DNA from: Mesonia aquimarina
GTDB lineage: Bacteria; Bacteroidota; Bacteroidia; Flavobacteriales; Flavobacteriaceae
Direction: 5' to 3'
DNA: 64,000 bases
Assembly: GCF_003667275.1 (NCBI RefSeq)
Contig: NZ_RCNV01000007.1
Location: 1 to 64,000, forward strand
In this document: positions 7,681 through 17,193 of the stretch, piece after piece
How the letters are laid out: every line of letters begins with the position of its first letter
Position numbering within the stretch: the stretch's first letter is position 1
Notes under the pieces: model-generated
Told to the model about the DNA's origin: nothing
Databases searched by the model: none
What the model saw: only the letters and a program-made list of their open reading frames with translations
Made by a program: the position numbers and the translations under genes

Positions 7681-8763
7681 ATGAAAAACACAACCGCACT
7701 AAAAAATTGGTTAACTAAATTTGGAAACGAAACGCCATTTTTAATTGCGGGTCCTTGCAGTGCAGAAACCGAAGAGCAGGTGTTAAAAACTGCACATCAG
7801 CTAAAAAATACTAAAGCAAAGGTTTTACGTGCCGGAATTTGGAAACCAAGAACGCGTCCTGGAAATTTTGAAGGAGTCGGAGCTTTGGGTTTATCTTGGT
7901 TACAAAAGGCAAAACAAGAAACAGGTTTATTAACAGCAACCGAAGTTGCCAATCCTGTACACGTAGATTTAGCGTTAAAGCATGATGTAGATATTTTGTG
8001 GATTGGCGCAAGAACTACAGTATCTCCATTTGTAGTTCAAGAAATTGCAGAAAGCTTAAAAGGAACTGATAAAACTATTTTAATTAAAAATCCGGTGAAT
8101 CCAGATTTAGCCCTTTGGCTGGGTGCTGTAGAACGTTTTTATAAGCAAGATATAGAAAACTTAGGAGTTATTCATCGTGGATTTTCCAGTTATGGTGCTT
8201 CAAAATACAGAAATATTCCTGAGTGGCAAATTCCTATAGATCTGCAGCAACAATTTCCTGATTTACCATTAATTTTGGATCCTTCGCATATTTCTGGAGA
8301 TCGAAAATTGATATTTGAACTCTGTCAAACGGCTTTAGATTTAAATTATGATGGTTTCATGATAGAAACGCATCCTGAGCCTAAAAAAGCCTGGAGTGAT
8401 GCCGCACAACAAATTACGCCAGCACGTTTACAAGAGATCACAGAAGCATTAACCGTTAGAAAGAAAGTTTCAGAAAGTAAAGATTTTTTAGAAGATTTAG
8501 CCACACTACGATTAAAAATAGATCGCTTAGATACAACATTAATTCAGGCCCTTATAAAAAGGATGCAAGTGGCCGATGAAATTGGTGTTTTAAAAAGAAA
8601 GCAAAATGTATCTTTGCTTCAGGCTGAACGCTGGGCAGAAATTTTAGATAAAATGATAAAAGCGGGTAATGGTAATGGATTGAGCGAAGAATTTATTTTA
8701 CGCATATTTAAAGCAATTCATCAAGAATCTTTAGAACATCAACATAAAAAAATTCAGGAATAA
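7681..8763 (+). CDS. Bifunctional DAHP synthase / chorismate mutase
   Basis: 360 aa. The N-terminal ~260 residues are a KDO8P/DAHP-synthase TIM barrel (LIAGPCSAET near 21, RAGIWKPRTRPGNFEG near 50, LIKNPVNPD near 136, LILDPSHISGD near 197, IETHPEPKKAWSDAAQQ near 228). It condenses phosphoenolpyruvate and erythrose-4-phosphate, the first shikimate step. The C-terminal ~90 residues are an AroQ-type chorismate mutase (LRLKIDRLDTTLIQAL, then RMQVADEIGVLKRK), making prephenate. This fusion order is typical of Bacteroidota. Fusion of entry and branch-point enzymes suggests feedback through the mutase domain (inference). It is in an operon with the aminotransferase homologue upstream and rsgA 8 bases downstream. 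Confidence 0.93.
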   Translation: MKNTTALKNWLTKFGNETPFLIAGPCSAETEEQVLKTAHQLKNTKAKVLRAGIWKPRTRPGNFEGVGALGLSWLQKAKQETGLLTATEVANPVHVDLALKHDVDILWIGARTTVSPFVVQEIAESLKGTDKTILIKNPVNPDLALWLGAVERFYKQDIENLGVIHRGFSSYGASKYRNIPEWQIPIDLQQQFPDLPLILDPSHISGDRKLIFELCQTALDLNYDGFMIETHPEPKKAWSDAAQQITPARLQEITEALTVRKKVSESKDFLEDLATLRLKIDRLDTTLIQALIKRMQVADEIGVLKRKQNVSLLQAERWAEILDKMIKAGNGNGLSEEFILRIFKAIHQESLEHQHKKIQE

Positions 8764-8771
8764 ATACACTT

Positions 8772-9719
8772 ATGAATGGAATAGTATACAAATCAACGGG
8801 AAGTTGGTATTCGGTAAAAGGCGAAGACCAACAGTTTTATAAGTGTAGAATTAAGGGTAAATTTAGAATAAAAGGAATAAAGAGTACCAATCCTGTTGCG
8901 GTTGGAGATAAGGTTGTATTTGAAAAAGAAAATAATAGCGACGAAATTACAGGCGTTATAAAAACCATACAGGAGCGAGATAATTACATTATTAGAAAAT
9001 CGGTAAACTTATCAAAACAAACTCATATTATAGCTTCAAATATAGATGTAGCTTTTTTGCTGGTTACCTTAAATAATCCCCCAACTTTAACTGCTTTTAT
9101 AGATCGCTTTTTGGTAACAACAGAAGCCTATAGCATACATGCAGTTTTGCTTTTTAATAAAGTTGATACTTATACTGAAGAAGAAAAAGATGAAATCCGT
9201 TTTTTAATGGGAATGTATAAGTCTATTGGGTACGAATGTATTCCAATTTCTGCAAAAACAGGAAAAAATGTAGACCGAGTAAAAGAGGCTATGATGCAAA
9301 AAACAGCAATGTTTTCTGGGCATAGCGGTACAGGGAAATCAACTCTAATTAATCAGTTGGCGCCAAGTTTAGATTTAAAAACCGCTTCCATTTCAGAGCA
9401 ACATTTACAGGGGCAGCATACAACTACTTTTGCAGAAATGTACGATTTACCTTTTGATGCCCAAATTATAGACACGCCGGGTATTAAAGGATTTGGAATT
9501 GTAGATATTGAAAAAGAAGAATTAGGAGATTATTTTCCGGAATTTTTTGAATTAAAAGAGGCTTGTAAATTTAATAATTGTTTGCATATTGAAGAACCAA
9601 AATGTGCGGTAAAAAAGGCATTGGAGGAAAATGAAATTCCTTGGTCTCGTTATAAATCATACTTGCAAATTATAGAAGGAGAAGAAGAAAATTACAGAAC
9701 CGATATTTATAAATCATGA
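8772..9719 (+). CDS. rsgA: Ribosome small-subunit maturation GTPase RsgA
   Basis: 315 aa. RsgA (YjeQ) is a circularly permuted GTPase that helps release late assembly factors from the 30S subunit. An N-terminal OB fold (about 1-70) precedes G4 (LLFNKVDT near 123), G5 (ISAKTGKN near 158), G1 (GHSGTGKSTLIN near 183) and G3 (IDTPGIKGFG near 233). The C-terminal zinc-binding region reads CKFNNCLHIEEPKC near 265-280. The P-loop has Thr where many relatives have Val (GxSGVGKS), a mild change. Its last four bases (ATGA) overlap the dtd start, so translation is probably coupled. Confidence 0.95.
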   Translation: MNGIVYKSTGSWYSVKGEDQQFYKCRIKGKFRIKGIKSTNPVAVGDKVVFEKENNSDEITGVIKTIQERDNYIIRKSVNLSKQTHIIASNIDVAFLLVTLNNPPTLTAFIDRFLVTTEAYSIHAVLLFNKVDTYTEEEKDEIRFLMGMYKSIGYECIPISAKTGKNVDRVKEAMMQKTAMFSGHSGTGKSTLINQLAPSLDLKTASISEQHLQGQHTTTFAEMYDLPFDAQIIDTPGIKGFGIVDIEKEELGDYFPEFFELKEACKFNNCLHIEEPKCAVKKALEENEIPWSRYKSYLQIIEGEEENYRTDIYKS

Positions 9720-10171
9720 GAGTTATAATTCAACGCGTTTCTGAAGCTAATGTGAAAATTAATAAGCGGACTTCAGGAGAAATAAGAAAAGGGTTAGTCA
9801 TCTTGGTTGGAATAGAGCCTGAAGATACACAAGAGGATATTGATTATTTATGCCGTAAGATTATTAATATGCGGATATTTTCTGATGAAAAGGGTATTAT
9901 GAATAATTCGTTGAAAGAAGAAGAAGCTGACGCGCTTGTCGTTAGTCAATTTACATTACATGCGAACAGCAAGAAAGGAAACCGTCCTAGTTTTACAAGA
10001 GCGGCAAAGCCTGAGATTGCTATTCCTCTTTATCAAGGTTTTATACAAACATTTGAACAAGAATTCGGTCAAAAAATTCAGACAGGAGAGTTTGGAGCAG
10101 ATATGGAAGTTTCGCTGGTAAATGATGGTCCAGTAACAATTTTTATAGATTCTAAGCACAGAAGTTTTTAA
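9716..10171 (+). CDS. dtd: D-aminoacyl-tRNA deacylase
   Basis: 151 aa, the usual length of Dtd. It hydrolyses D-aminoacyl-tRNA, and Gly mischarged on tRNA-Ala, to proofread chirality. Signature motifs are present: MRVIIQRVSEANV at the N-terminus, VVSQFTLHA near 75 and the Gly-cis-Pro motif NDGPVT near residue 136. The ATG overlaps the rsgA stop codon by four bases. Confidence 0.96.
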   Translation: MRVIIQRVSEANVKINKRTSGEIRKGLVILVGIEPEDTQEDIDYLCRKIINMRIFSDEKGIMNNSLKEEEADALVVSQFTLHANSKKGNRPSFTRAAKPEIAIPLYQGFIQTFEQEFGQKIQTGEFGADMEVSLVNDGPVTIFIDSKHRSF

Positions 10172-10193
10172 GTATAATTTTTTTTATATTTTT

Positions 10194-10216
10194 AACGCTT
10201 TATTAACAAAAGCGTT
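10194..10216 (+). repeat. Inverted repeat in the leader of the DUF3857 gene
   Basis: AACGCTTT / AAAGCGTT with a 7-base spacer, ending six bases before the ATG at 10223. It lacks a downstream T-run, so it is a weak terminator candidate. It could instead be a leader hairpin that hides the start region. Confidence 0.4.
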
Positions 10217-10222
10217 CTATTT

Positions 10223-12136
10223 ATGAAGAGCACACTTTTAAGTTTCGTGCTAATATTTTTTTATACTCAATTTTTACCAGCTCAGGAAGAACTTTTTACT
10301 GCCAATACTTTAGACTTGAGAGTAATAAGAGATGCTAATGCGGTAGTTAGACAAGATAAAGTTATTGTTGATCTGAAGAGTCAGGACAAAATGGAAGTTT
10401 TTCATTATAGAGTAATTACTGTTCTGAATGCAAAAGGGAATAAGGCAGTAGGCGCTAGTTTGTATTATGATGACGAAAAAAAAATAACAAATTTGGAGGC
10501 TGAAGTTTTTGATGCTTCCGGTAACAGAATTCATAAATATCGCGAATATGATTTTAAGGATGAATCTTACAGCGATGGTTTTAGTTTATACAATGATGCA
10601 AGGATGAAAATTTTCCCTTATCGTCCATTATCTTATCCTTATACGGTAGCGTTTACTAGTGAAATTAAAACTAGTAATACAGCCTTTATACCCAATTATT
10701 TTTTTATTAAAAATACAAATGTAAAAGTACAAGATGCGTCGTTCAAAATAAAGTATGATGAAGATGACCATAAGTTAACTTTTAATAAGAATAATTTAGA
10801 GAATTATAGCATAAGTCAACTTGAAACGGAAGAAGGTATAAGCTTTAAAGGTGAAGACTTGCCTGTTCTTGTAGGCGAAAGTATGAGTCCGCATCATTCT
10901 ATTATTTTACCACATATTAGTTGTATTTCAGAAAACTTTCATCTATCAGGTTACGATGCTTCTGGTATAAAAAGTTGGAATGACTTAGGTGAATGGTATT
11001 CTAAAAATTTGTTGCCGGGTAGAGATGAACTTCCATTAGCAACAGTTAATGAAGTTAAGGAGCTGACTAAGAATATTAGCGATACGTTAGAGAAAGCAAA
11101 AAAAATCTATGAGTATGTTCAAGAAAACATGCGTTATATTAGTGTGCAGGTAGGGATTGGAGGTTTGCAGCCTATTGCAGCCGACGAAGTTGATGAAAAA
11201 AAATATGGAGATTGTAAAGGTTTAGCAAATTATACCTATGCACTTTTAAAATCAATAGGAATTCAATCAAATTTAGTAATTATTGAAGCGGGAAATGAGA
11301 AAGTAGATTTTGAAGAAAATTTCCCTAATTTTTGGCAAGGTAACCATATGATTTTAGCAATCCCAGAAGGTGATAATTATTCCTGGATAGATTGTACGAG
11401 TAAAGATAAACCATTTGGATTCTTAGGTAATTTTACCGACGACCGAAAGGCTTTTGTTATAAAACCTAATGGAGGAGAAATTGTAAATACACCTGCGTTT
11501 TTAAATAAAGATAATTATCAAAAAACAATAGCTAGTGTTCATTTTAATGAAGAAGGAAGTTTTCATGCAGATGGAACTATAATAACAAAGGGTTCTCAAT
11601 ATGATAATAGAAGTTATATAGAAAATCTTTCTCCTAAAGATTTAGTAAGCCGAGATCAAAGCTTTTGGGATGAAATAAAAAACATTCAAATTAAAAAGCA
11701 TGAATTTTTGAATAAAAAGGATAGTTTAATTTTCACAGAGAAGTTTGAAATAGTTGGCGATAATTTCACAAAGTTATCTTCTAATCGAATTATTTTTCCT
11801 TTAAATGTTTTAAATAGAATAGATTTTATACCTAAACGATACCGAAATAGAACTTTGCCTTTTGTAATTTATCGTGGCTATTTTGATGAAGATGAAATAG
11901 AAATATATATTCCAGAAAACTATAAAATAGAAGCCCTACCGGAAAGTAAATCATTTCAAACAGAATTTGGGACATATAAACAAGAAGTTTTACTCAAAGA
12001 AAATACAATTGTGTTAAAGAAAAGCTTGCTTATAAGAGCCGGACAATATCCAAAAGATAAATATTCGGCATATAGAGATTTCAGAAAAAAAATTGCTAAT
12101 GCAGAAAGTGTAAACGCTTCTATAATTAAAAAATAA
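10223..12136 (+). CDS. DUF3857 / transglutaminase-like secreted protein
   Basis: 637 aa. The N-terminus is a signal peptide (hydrophobic run ending LPAQEE, cleavage near residue 20). A DUF3857 beta domain spans about 45-215. A transglutaminase-like (papain-fold) core spans about 270-400 with a complete candidate triad: Cys331 in YGDCKGLANY, His375 in GNHMILAI and Asp390 in WIDCTSKD. A beta-rich C-terminal domain follows. The protein is predicted to be periplasmic or outer-membrane associated. These proteins are widespread in Bacteroidota, but their substrate is not established; peptide-bond cleavage or cross-linking is possible. The next gene is a paralogue six bases downstream. Confidence 0.85.
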   Translation: MKSTLLSFVLIFFYTQFLPAQEELFTANTLDLRVIRDANAVVRQDKVIVDLKSQDKMEVFHYRVITVLNAKGNKAVGASLYYDDEKKITNLEAEVFDASGNRIHKYREYDFKDESYSDGFSLYNDARMKIFPYRPLSYPYTVAFTSEIKTSNTAFIPNYFFIKNTNVKVQDASFKIKYDEDDHKLTFNKNNLENYSISQLETEEGISFKGEDLPVLVGESMSPHHSIILPHISCISENFHLSGYDASGIKSWNDLGEWYSKNLLPGRDELPLATVNEVKELTKNISDTLEKAKKIYEYVQENMRYISVQVGIGGLQPIAADEVDEKKYGDCKGLANYTYALLKSIGIQSNLVIIEAGNEKVDFEENFPNFWQGNHMILAIPEGDNYSWIDCTSKDKPFGFLGNFTDDRKAFVIKPNGGEIVNTPAFLNKDNYQKTIASVHFNEEGSFHADGTIITKGSQYDNRSYIENLSPKDLVSRDQSFWDEIKNIQIKKHEFLNKKDSLIFTEKFEIVGDNFTKLSSNRIIFPLNVLNRIDFIPKRYRNRTLPFVIYRGYFDEDEIEIYIPENYKIEALPESKSFQTEFGTYKQEVLLKENTIVLKKSLLIRAGQYPKDKYSAYRDFRKKIANAESVNASIIKK

Positions 12137-12142
12137 TACCTA

Positions 12143-14089
12143 ATGATTAAGACGACTATTTTATTATTTTCTATTCTTTTTTCATTTCAAATGATGGCTC
12201 AAGAAATCGAGTTCGGAAAAGTTTCAAAAGATGAATTAAGGGCTGCTAAAAGTTCTATAAACCCAAATTCTGGAGCAGAAATTTTGTACATTAATAAACA
12301 AGTACATTTTGAATCAAGTCCGCATGGTTATAACATAGTGACAGAAATTCATAAGCGGATAAAGTTTTACGACGATCAATCTGAAGATTTAGAAAATGCT
12401 ACCGAAAGAATTTACCTTTATGAAGGAGATCATGAAAAAGAAAAGATCTCAAAAATAAAGGGATATACTTATAATTTAGTGGATGGAAAGATAGAAAGAG
12501 TGAAACTTGATAAGAGTCAGGTTTTTGAAGAGCAATATACTGAAAATAGAGAGTTAGCCTCTTTTACAATGCCTAAAGTTGGAAAAGGATCTATAATAGA
12601 TTTTAAATACAAAATAACCTCTCCTTATTTTTTTAACCTTGATGAACTCAAATTTCAATATGATATTCCTCTAAAAAAAATGGAGGCGGATATTACAATC
12701 CCTGTAAATGTTAGCTTTAATAAAATCCCAAAGGGTGGAGTTATGGCTTCTCTTAAAACAACAACGGACTTTGATCATCGTATAAACGGTAAAACAAGAA
12801 CGTATTCTTATAGTGTGTCAGATATTCCAGCTTTAGTAAAAGAAAGTTATGTAGATAATATAGATAATTATAGATCGGGAATAGTCTTTGAATTAATAGC
12901 AATTCGATTTAATGACGGAAGTGTTAAAAACTATTCCAATACTTGGGGGGATGTAGCCAGAACATTAGCTTTTCATGAAGATTACGAATATGAAATAAAA
13001 AAGGATAGAATTTTCAGAGATGAATTAGATGAGTTTTTAAAAGACGAGCAAGATTCCTTACAACGTCTATATAAGGTTTATTCTTTTGCTAAAGATCATA
13101 TAAAATGGAATAAGAAATATGGTAAATATTTTGATACAAGTATTCGTAATGCTTACAAAGATCAACATGGGAGTGTTGGAGATATTAATTTAACCTTAGT
13201 TTCTATGCTCCGTCATGCCGGTTTTAAAGCAGTTCCAATAGCATTATCTACAAGAGATTATATGCGCCCTGTTTTTCCGACGGTAAATCATTTAAATTAT
13301 GTTATTGCCTATGTTGAATTAAATAATAAGCGGTACTATCTGGATGCTACCGATTATTATAGTGAACCTAACATAATGCCATTAAGAGTATATAATTATT
13401 TTGGCATTTTTCTAGATACTCCAAATGAACAATGGAAGCACGTAGACCTTAATCAGCCCCCAGCAGCAAAAAGCATTAATTTGGTTAATGCTACTTTAAA
13501 TGAAAGTGGAACAATTAAAGGGTCTATTAAAGAGGTAGATGAAAATCATTATGCTTATGTAAAACGAAAAGAATACTTTTCTAAATCTAAGGAAGATTAT
13601 TTAAGAGATAAAGAACAACGTCTTGGAAGTATAGAAATAAATAATCACAAGGTTAATCATATAGATACAATCGGTGAAGTAGTTGAAGAATTTGAATATC
13701 AAAAAGAAAATGCATTTTCAAAAATAGGAAATGAAATAATTTTTAATCCTATTCTTATAGGTCGTTATAAAGAGTCCCCTTTTCAAAAAAGTAAAAGAAA
13801 TTATCCAATAGATTTTATATACCCTAGAAAAAACAAAACTGTTATAAATATTAAAATACCAGATGGTTATAAGATTAAAGAAATGCCTAAATCAGCAAAA
13901 ATTAATTTTGGAACTAATATTGGTAAGTTCGAATATTTAGTTTCAGGATCTGGGCAATTTATAAGAATATCGATTAATTTTGTGATGAATGAAAGTAGAA
14001 TTAGTGCAGCAGATTACGAATCACTAAAAAAGTATTTTGATAATATTATTGAATTAGAATCTAAACAGATTACTATAGAAAAAGCTTAA
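12143..14089 (+). CDS. DUF3857 / transglutaminase-like secreted protein, catalytic Cys absent
   Basis: 648 aa, same architecture as the preceding gene. A signal peptide ends near FQMMAQE, an N-terminal DUF3857 domain follows (about 55-240), then a transglutaminase-like core (about 300-405) and a beta C-terminal domain. The position of the nucleophile, YGDCKG in the neighbour, reads HGSVGDINL here, with Val345 instead of Cys. His383 (VNHLNYVIAY) and Asp401 (YYLDATD) remain. It may therefore be a binding protein or a partner of the active paralogue rather than an enzyme (inference). The stop codon lies 2 bases before the MazG-like gene, so it is co-transcribed. Confidence 0.83.
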   Translation: MIKTTILLFSILFSFQMMAQEIEFGKVSKDELRAAKSSINPNSGAEILYINKQVHFESSPHGYNIVTEIHKRIKFYDDQSEDLENATERIYLYEGDHEKEKISKIKGYTYNLVDGKIERVKLDKSQVFEEQYTENRELASFTMPKVGKGSIIDFKYKITSPYFFNLDELKFQYDIPLKKMEADITIPVNVSFNKIPKGGVMASLKTTTDFDHRINGKTRTYSYSVSDIPALVKESYVDNIDNYRSGIVFELIAIRFNDGSVKNYSNTWGDVARTLAFHEDYEYEIKKDRIFRDELDEFLKDEQDSLQRLYKVYSFAKDHIKWNKKYGKYFDTSIRNAYKDQHGSVGDINLTLVSMLRHAGFKAVPIALSTRDYMRPVFPTVNHLNYVIAYVELNNKRYYLDATDYYSEPNIMPLRVYNYFGIFLDTPNEQWKHVDLNQPPAAKSINLVNATLNESGTIKGSIKEVDENHYAYVKRKEYFSKSKEDYLRDKEQRLGSIEINNHKVNHIDTIGEVVEEFEYQKENAFSKIGNEIIFNPILIGRYKESPFQKSKRNYPIDFIYPRKNKTVINIKIPDGYKIKEMPKSAKINFGTNIGKFEYLVSGSGQFIRISINFVMNESRISAADYESLKKYFDNIIELESKQITIEKA

Positions 14090-14091
14090 CT

Positions 14092-14418
14092 ATGAATATA
14101 GAAGATGCACAATTAGCCGTAGATAACTGGATAAAAGAACATGGGGTACGATATTTTAACGAGTTGACAAATATGGCGCAGCTTACGGAAGAAGTTGGAG
14201 AAGTAGCCAGAATTATTGCGCGTCGTTATGGAGAGCAAAGTGAAAAAGAGAGTGATAAAGAAAAGGACCTCGGTGAAGAGTTAGCCGATGTTATTTTTGT
14301 GGTACTTTGTCTTGCTAATCAAACCGGAATAAATTTACAAGAGGCTTTTGATAAAAAATTAGATATAAAAACTAAGCGTGACCATAATAGACATCATCAG
14401 AATAAAAAACTGCAATAA
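14092..14418 (+). CDS. MazG-like nucleotide pyrophosphohydrolase
   Basis: 108 aa, all-alpha NTP-PPase superfamily. The metal-binding pattern EExxE...ExxD is visible as LTEEVGEVARII (about 31-42) and LGEELADVIF (about 60-69). Such small single-domain enzymes hydrolyse (d)NTPs to monophosphates as house cleaning. The substrate cannot be read from sequence. It overlaps the next gene's start by one base (TAATG). Confidence 0.88.
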   Translation: MNIEDAQLAVDNWIKEHGVRYFNELTNMAQLTEEVGEVARIIARRYGEQSEKESDKEKDLGEELADVIFVVLCLANQTGINLQEAFDKKLDIKTKRDHNRHHQNKKLQ

Positions 14419-14687
14419 TGAATGTAAAAGAAGTAACCACAACAAAAGGTTTTTGGAAATCTGTACTAATTTTAAGTTTATTATTTATTTTAATCTATAA
14501 CATTATTACATGCGGATTTAATTACGATTTTAATTTTGCTGCTTTTTTTGATGCTAAATTTAACCAAGCTAGTATTTTTCGTTTTATTATCGCTAATTTA
14601 ATAGGTGGTTTTTGTTACGGATTTATTATTGTTTTTCTTCAATTTAGAGGGCGATTAAAACGAGCTGAAAAAGAACGTAATTCTTAA
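14418..14687 (+). CDS. Small two-TM membrane protein, unknown function
   Basis: 89 aa. Two hydrophobic segments are clear (about 13-33 and 55-78), joined by a short loop, and the C-terminus is basic (RGRLKRAEKERNS). No family with known function is recognised. It is translationally coupled to the MazG-like gene and lies 3 bases before aroA, so it is expressed with them. Confidence 0.7.
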   Translation: MNVKEVTTTKGFWKSVLILSLLFILIYNIITCGFNYDFNFAAFFDAKFNQASIFRFIIANLIGGFCYGFIIVFLQFRGRLKRAEKERNS

Positions 14688-14690
14688 AAA

Positions 14691-15926
14691 ATGAATTACG
14701 CACTGTCTTCATCTTCTCAGGAAATTCATCAAAAAATAATTCTTCCCGGCTCTAAAAGTGAATCAAACAGGTTGTTGATTCTTCAATCTTTTTTACCGGA
14801 AATTTCCCTTGAAAATTTATCAGATAGTGATGATACAGAAGTTTTAAAACAGAGTTTGTCTTGCAAGCAGAGGATTATTGATGTTGGTCACGCCGGTACA
14901 GCCATGCGCTTTTTAACAGCTTATTTTTCTATTCAACAACAAAAACAATTTTTACTTACTGGAAGCAAAAGAATGCAAGAGCGGCCGATAGGTATTTTGG
15001 TAGAAGCCTTAAAAAAGTTGGGGGCAAAAATTGAATACGATAAAAATGAGGGATATCCACCCTTAAAAATTTCAGGCAAAGAAATAGTTCAATCGGAAGT
15101 AAACCTTCAAGCTAATGTAAGTAGTCAATATATAAGTGCTTTATTATTAATTGCTCCCTTTTTAGCAAACGGACTTCAATTAATATTGGAACAAAAAATC
15201 ACGTCTGCTCCTTATGTAGAAATGACAGTTAATTTATTGAAAGAGCTTGGTGCGAAAATTGATTTTCAACTTGATAAAATTTCAGTTAAACCCTTAAAAA
15301 GCATACCGAAAAAAATAAACTTTCAGATAGAATCAGATTGGAGTGCGGCTTCTTATTTTTACAGTTTTTTGGCCTTAAGTAAAAAAGGATCTATTCAGCT
15401 AAGTTACTTGAAAAGAAAAAGTTTACAGGGAGATTCTTGTCTTGTTCATCTGTATAAGAGTTTTGGAGTGAAAACTTCTTTCTTGTCGAATCAACGCATT
15501 TTATTAGAGAAAATTCAAAATTTTAATCAACCAACTTTTTACGAAAAGGATTTAAGCGCTTCTCCAGATTTAGCGCAGACCATTGTAGTAACTTGTTTAG
15601 GTTTAAGTATAGGGTGCAAGATAACGGGTTTGCATACGTTGAAAATTAAAGAAACTGATCGTTTGCAAGCCTTGAAAAATGAATTAGAGAAATTTGGAGC
15701 TCAAATAAGGCTAACAGAAACTAGTTTGTTGATGCAACCTCCAAAAAACCTAAACCAAGATGTTAAAGTTCAAACCTATCAAGATCATCGTATGGCAATG
15801 TCTTTTGCACCTTTAGTCTTAAGAACTCCTTTGGTAATTCAAGATGCAGAGGTAGTTTCAAAATCTTTTCCTCAATTTTGGAATGCAATAAAAAGACTTC
15901 AAATAGAGGTCAAAAAAAGCATCTAA
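14691..15926 (+). CDS. aroA: 3-phosphoshikimate 1-carboxyvinyltransferase (EPSP synthase)
   Basis: 411 aa, cytosolic. It transfers enolpyruvyl from PEP to shikimate-3-phosphate in aromatic biosynthesis. Key motifs are PGSKSESNRLLIL (about 19-31), VGHAGTAMRFLTA (about 65-77), QERP (about 95) and DHRMAMSF near residue 363. Slightly shorter than the ~430 aa of enterobacterial AroA but with all core elements. Together with the DAHP synthase fusion it shows that the shikimate route is kept, even though the local aminotransferase homologue has lost its catalytic residues. Confidence 0.95.
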   Translation: MNYALSSSSQEIHQKIILPGSKSESNRLLILQSFLPEISLENLSDSDDTEVLKQSLSCKQRIIDVGHAGTAMRFLTAYFSIQQQKQFLLTGSKRMQERPIGILVEALKKLGAKIEYDKNEGYPPLKISGKEIVQSEVNLQANVSSQYISALLLIAPFLANGLQLILEQKITSAPYVEMTVNLLKELGAKIDFQLDKISVKPLKSIPKKINFQIESDWSAASYFYSFLALSKKGSIQLSYLKRKSLQGDSCLVHLYKSFGVKTSFLSNQRILLEKIQNFNQPTFYEKDLSASPDLAQTIVVTCLGLSIGCKITGLHTLKIKETDRLQALKNELEKFGAQIRLTETSLLMQPPKNLNQDVKVQTYQDHRMAMSFAPLVLRTPLVIQDAEVVSKSFPQFWNAIKRLQIEVKKSI

Positions 15927-15957
15927 AAATCTATTGCTGAAATAATTGTCCATTTAC

Positions 15958-15989
15958 TTGACAACCGGTACCCGGAGGTTGTATATTTG
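15958..15989 (+). promoter_or_regulatory. queA promoter with an internal inverted repeat
   Basis: A TTG (15958-15960) and TATATTTG (15982-15989) are spaced by 21 bases, a good Bacteroidota -33/-7 pair. Between them lies the dyad ACAACC (15961-15966) and GGTTGT (15977-15982), which could be an operator. The promoter lies inside the longest open frame of queA and fixes its start downstream. Confidence 0.65.
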
Positions 15990-16008
15990 CGCTTCTAAAA
16001 ATTTACAT

Positions 16009-17064
16009 ATGGGAATGAAACTTTCACAGTTCGATTTTGAACTGCCTAAAAAACTTCTAGCCGAATATCCATCAGAAAATCGTGACGAATCGCGTTTAAT
16101 GGTGGTAAACCGTAAAGAGCAAACCATAGAACATAAACTTTTTAAAGACCTAATAGACTACTTCGAACCAGAAGATGTTATGGTTTTAAACAATACAAAA
16201 GTTTTTCCGGCTAGACTTTTTGGAAATAAAGAAAAAACCGGAGCACGTATTGAAGTTTTTTTATTGCGTGAATTAAATTCTGAAACTCGTCTTTGGGATG
16301 TGTTAGTAGATCCCGCAAGAAAAATTAGAATAGGAAATAAACTTTATTTTGGCGAAGATGAAAGTTTAGTAGCTGAGGTTATTGATAATACCACCTCAAG
16401 AGGAAGAACCTTGCGTTTTCTTTATGATGGTTCTTATGAAGAATTCAGAAAAAAATTAAATGAATTAGGAGAAACACCGCTTCCTAAATACATAAAACGG
16501 GATGTAGAAGAAGAAGATGCAGAACGTTATCAAACCATTTATGCAAAACAGGAGGGAGCTGTAGCTGCGCCAACTGCCGGTTTACATTTTTCTAAACACT
16601 TATTAAAGCGATTGGAAATTAAAGGAGTAAACCTTACAGAAGTTACCTTGCACGTTGGTTTAGGTACTTTTACTCCGGTAGAGGTAGAAGATCTTTCTAA
16701 ACATAAAATGGATAGCGAGGAAGCTGAAATTGAACAGAAAGCAGTAGATATTATCAATAAAGGAATTGATGATAAGCGTAGAATTTGTGCAGTAGGAACA
16801 ACTGTAATGCGTTCTTTAGAAAGTTCGGTTTCTTCAAACCACAGACTAAATGAATTTAAAGGATGGACCAATAAGTTTATTTTTCCTCCTTATGATTTTA
16901 GCATTGCAAATTGTATGATTACGAATTTTCATACCCCAAAATCAACGTTGTTAATGATGATTTCTGCCTTTGCAGGTCACGATTTAATGAAGCGGGCGTA
17001 CGAAGAAGCAATTAAGGAAGAATACAAATTTTATTCTTACGGAGATGCTATGCTTATTATTTAA
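16009..17064 (+). CDS. queA: tRNA preQ1(34) S-adenosylmethionine ribosyltransferase-isomerase
   Basis: 351 aa from the chosen ATG at 16009 ([13 protein letters not shown]). The open frame extends upstream to 15946, but those 21 codons contain the promoter and have no family similarity. QueA transfers and isomerises ribose from SAM onto preQ1 in tRNA, giving epoxyqueuosine. Family motifs seen are [32 protein letters not shown] near 60, and [11 protein letters not shown] and [13 protein letters not shown] in the middle. A second in-frame ATG two codons later (16015) is also possible. A terminator follows. Confidence 0.95.
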   Translation: MGMKLSQFDFELPKKLLAEYPSENRDESRLMVVNRKEQTIEHKLFKDLIDYFEPEDVMVLNNTKVFPARLFGNKEKTGARIEVFLLRELNSETRLWDVLVDPARKIRIGNKLYFGEDESLVAEVIDNTTSRGRTLRFLYDGSYEEFRKKLNELGETPLPKYIKRDVEEEDAERYQTIYAKQEGAVAAPTAGLHFSKHLLKRLEIKGVNLTEVTLHVGLGTFTPVEVEDLSKHKMDSEEAEIEQKAVDIINKGIDDKRRICAVGTTVMRSLESSVSSNHRLNEFKGWTNKFIFPPYDFSIANCMITNFHTPKSTLLMMISAFAGHDLMKRAYEEAIKEEYKFYSYGDAMLII

Positions 17065-17089
17065 GTAAGAATTTAGATTATTATAGCAG

Positions 17090-17128
17090 AAGGCTGTTTG
17101 GTTTAATTACTCAAGCAGCCTTTTTTTT
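17090..17128 (+). terminator. Terminator after queA
   Basis: AGGCTG / CAGCCT stem with a long A/T-rich loop followed by eight T, 26 bases after the queA stop. Confidence 0.75.
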
Positions 17129-17181
17129 AGCTATTTCAATAGGAATTAGTAAATTAAAAAAGCTATTTCAGCTTTAGTTTA

Positions 17182-17189
17182 TACATTTG
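17182..17189 (+). promoter_or_regulatory. rlmN promoter, -7 box
   Basis: TACATTTG, a full TAnnTTTG match, ends only four bases before the GTG start of rlmN. The transcript would be leaderless or nearly so. Confidence 0.55.
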
Positions 17190-17193
17190 CATT

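Noticed and set aside
10194-10216. Inverted repeat as a terminator of dtd
   Set aside because: There is no T-run after the stem and it ends six bases before the next ATG, so it was recorded only as a repeat.
15946-16008. Longer N-terminus for queA
   Set aside because: The region contains a strong -33/-7 promoter pair and no similarity to QueA; the start was set at 16009.
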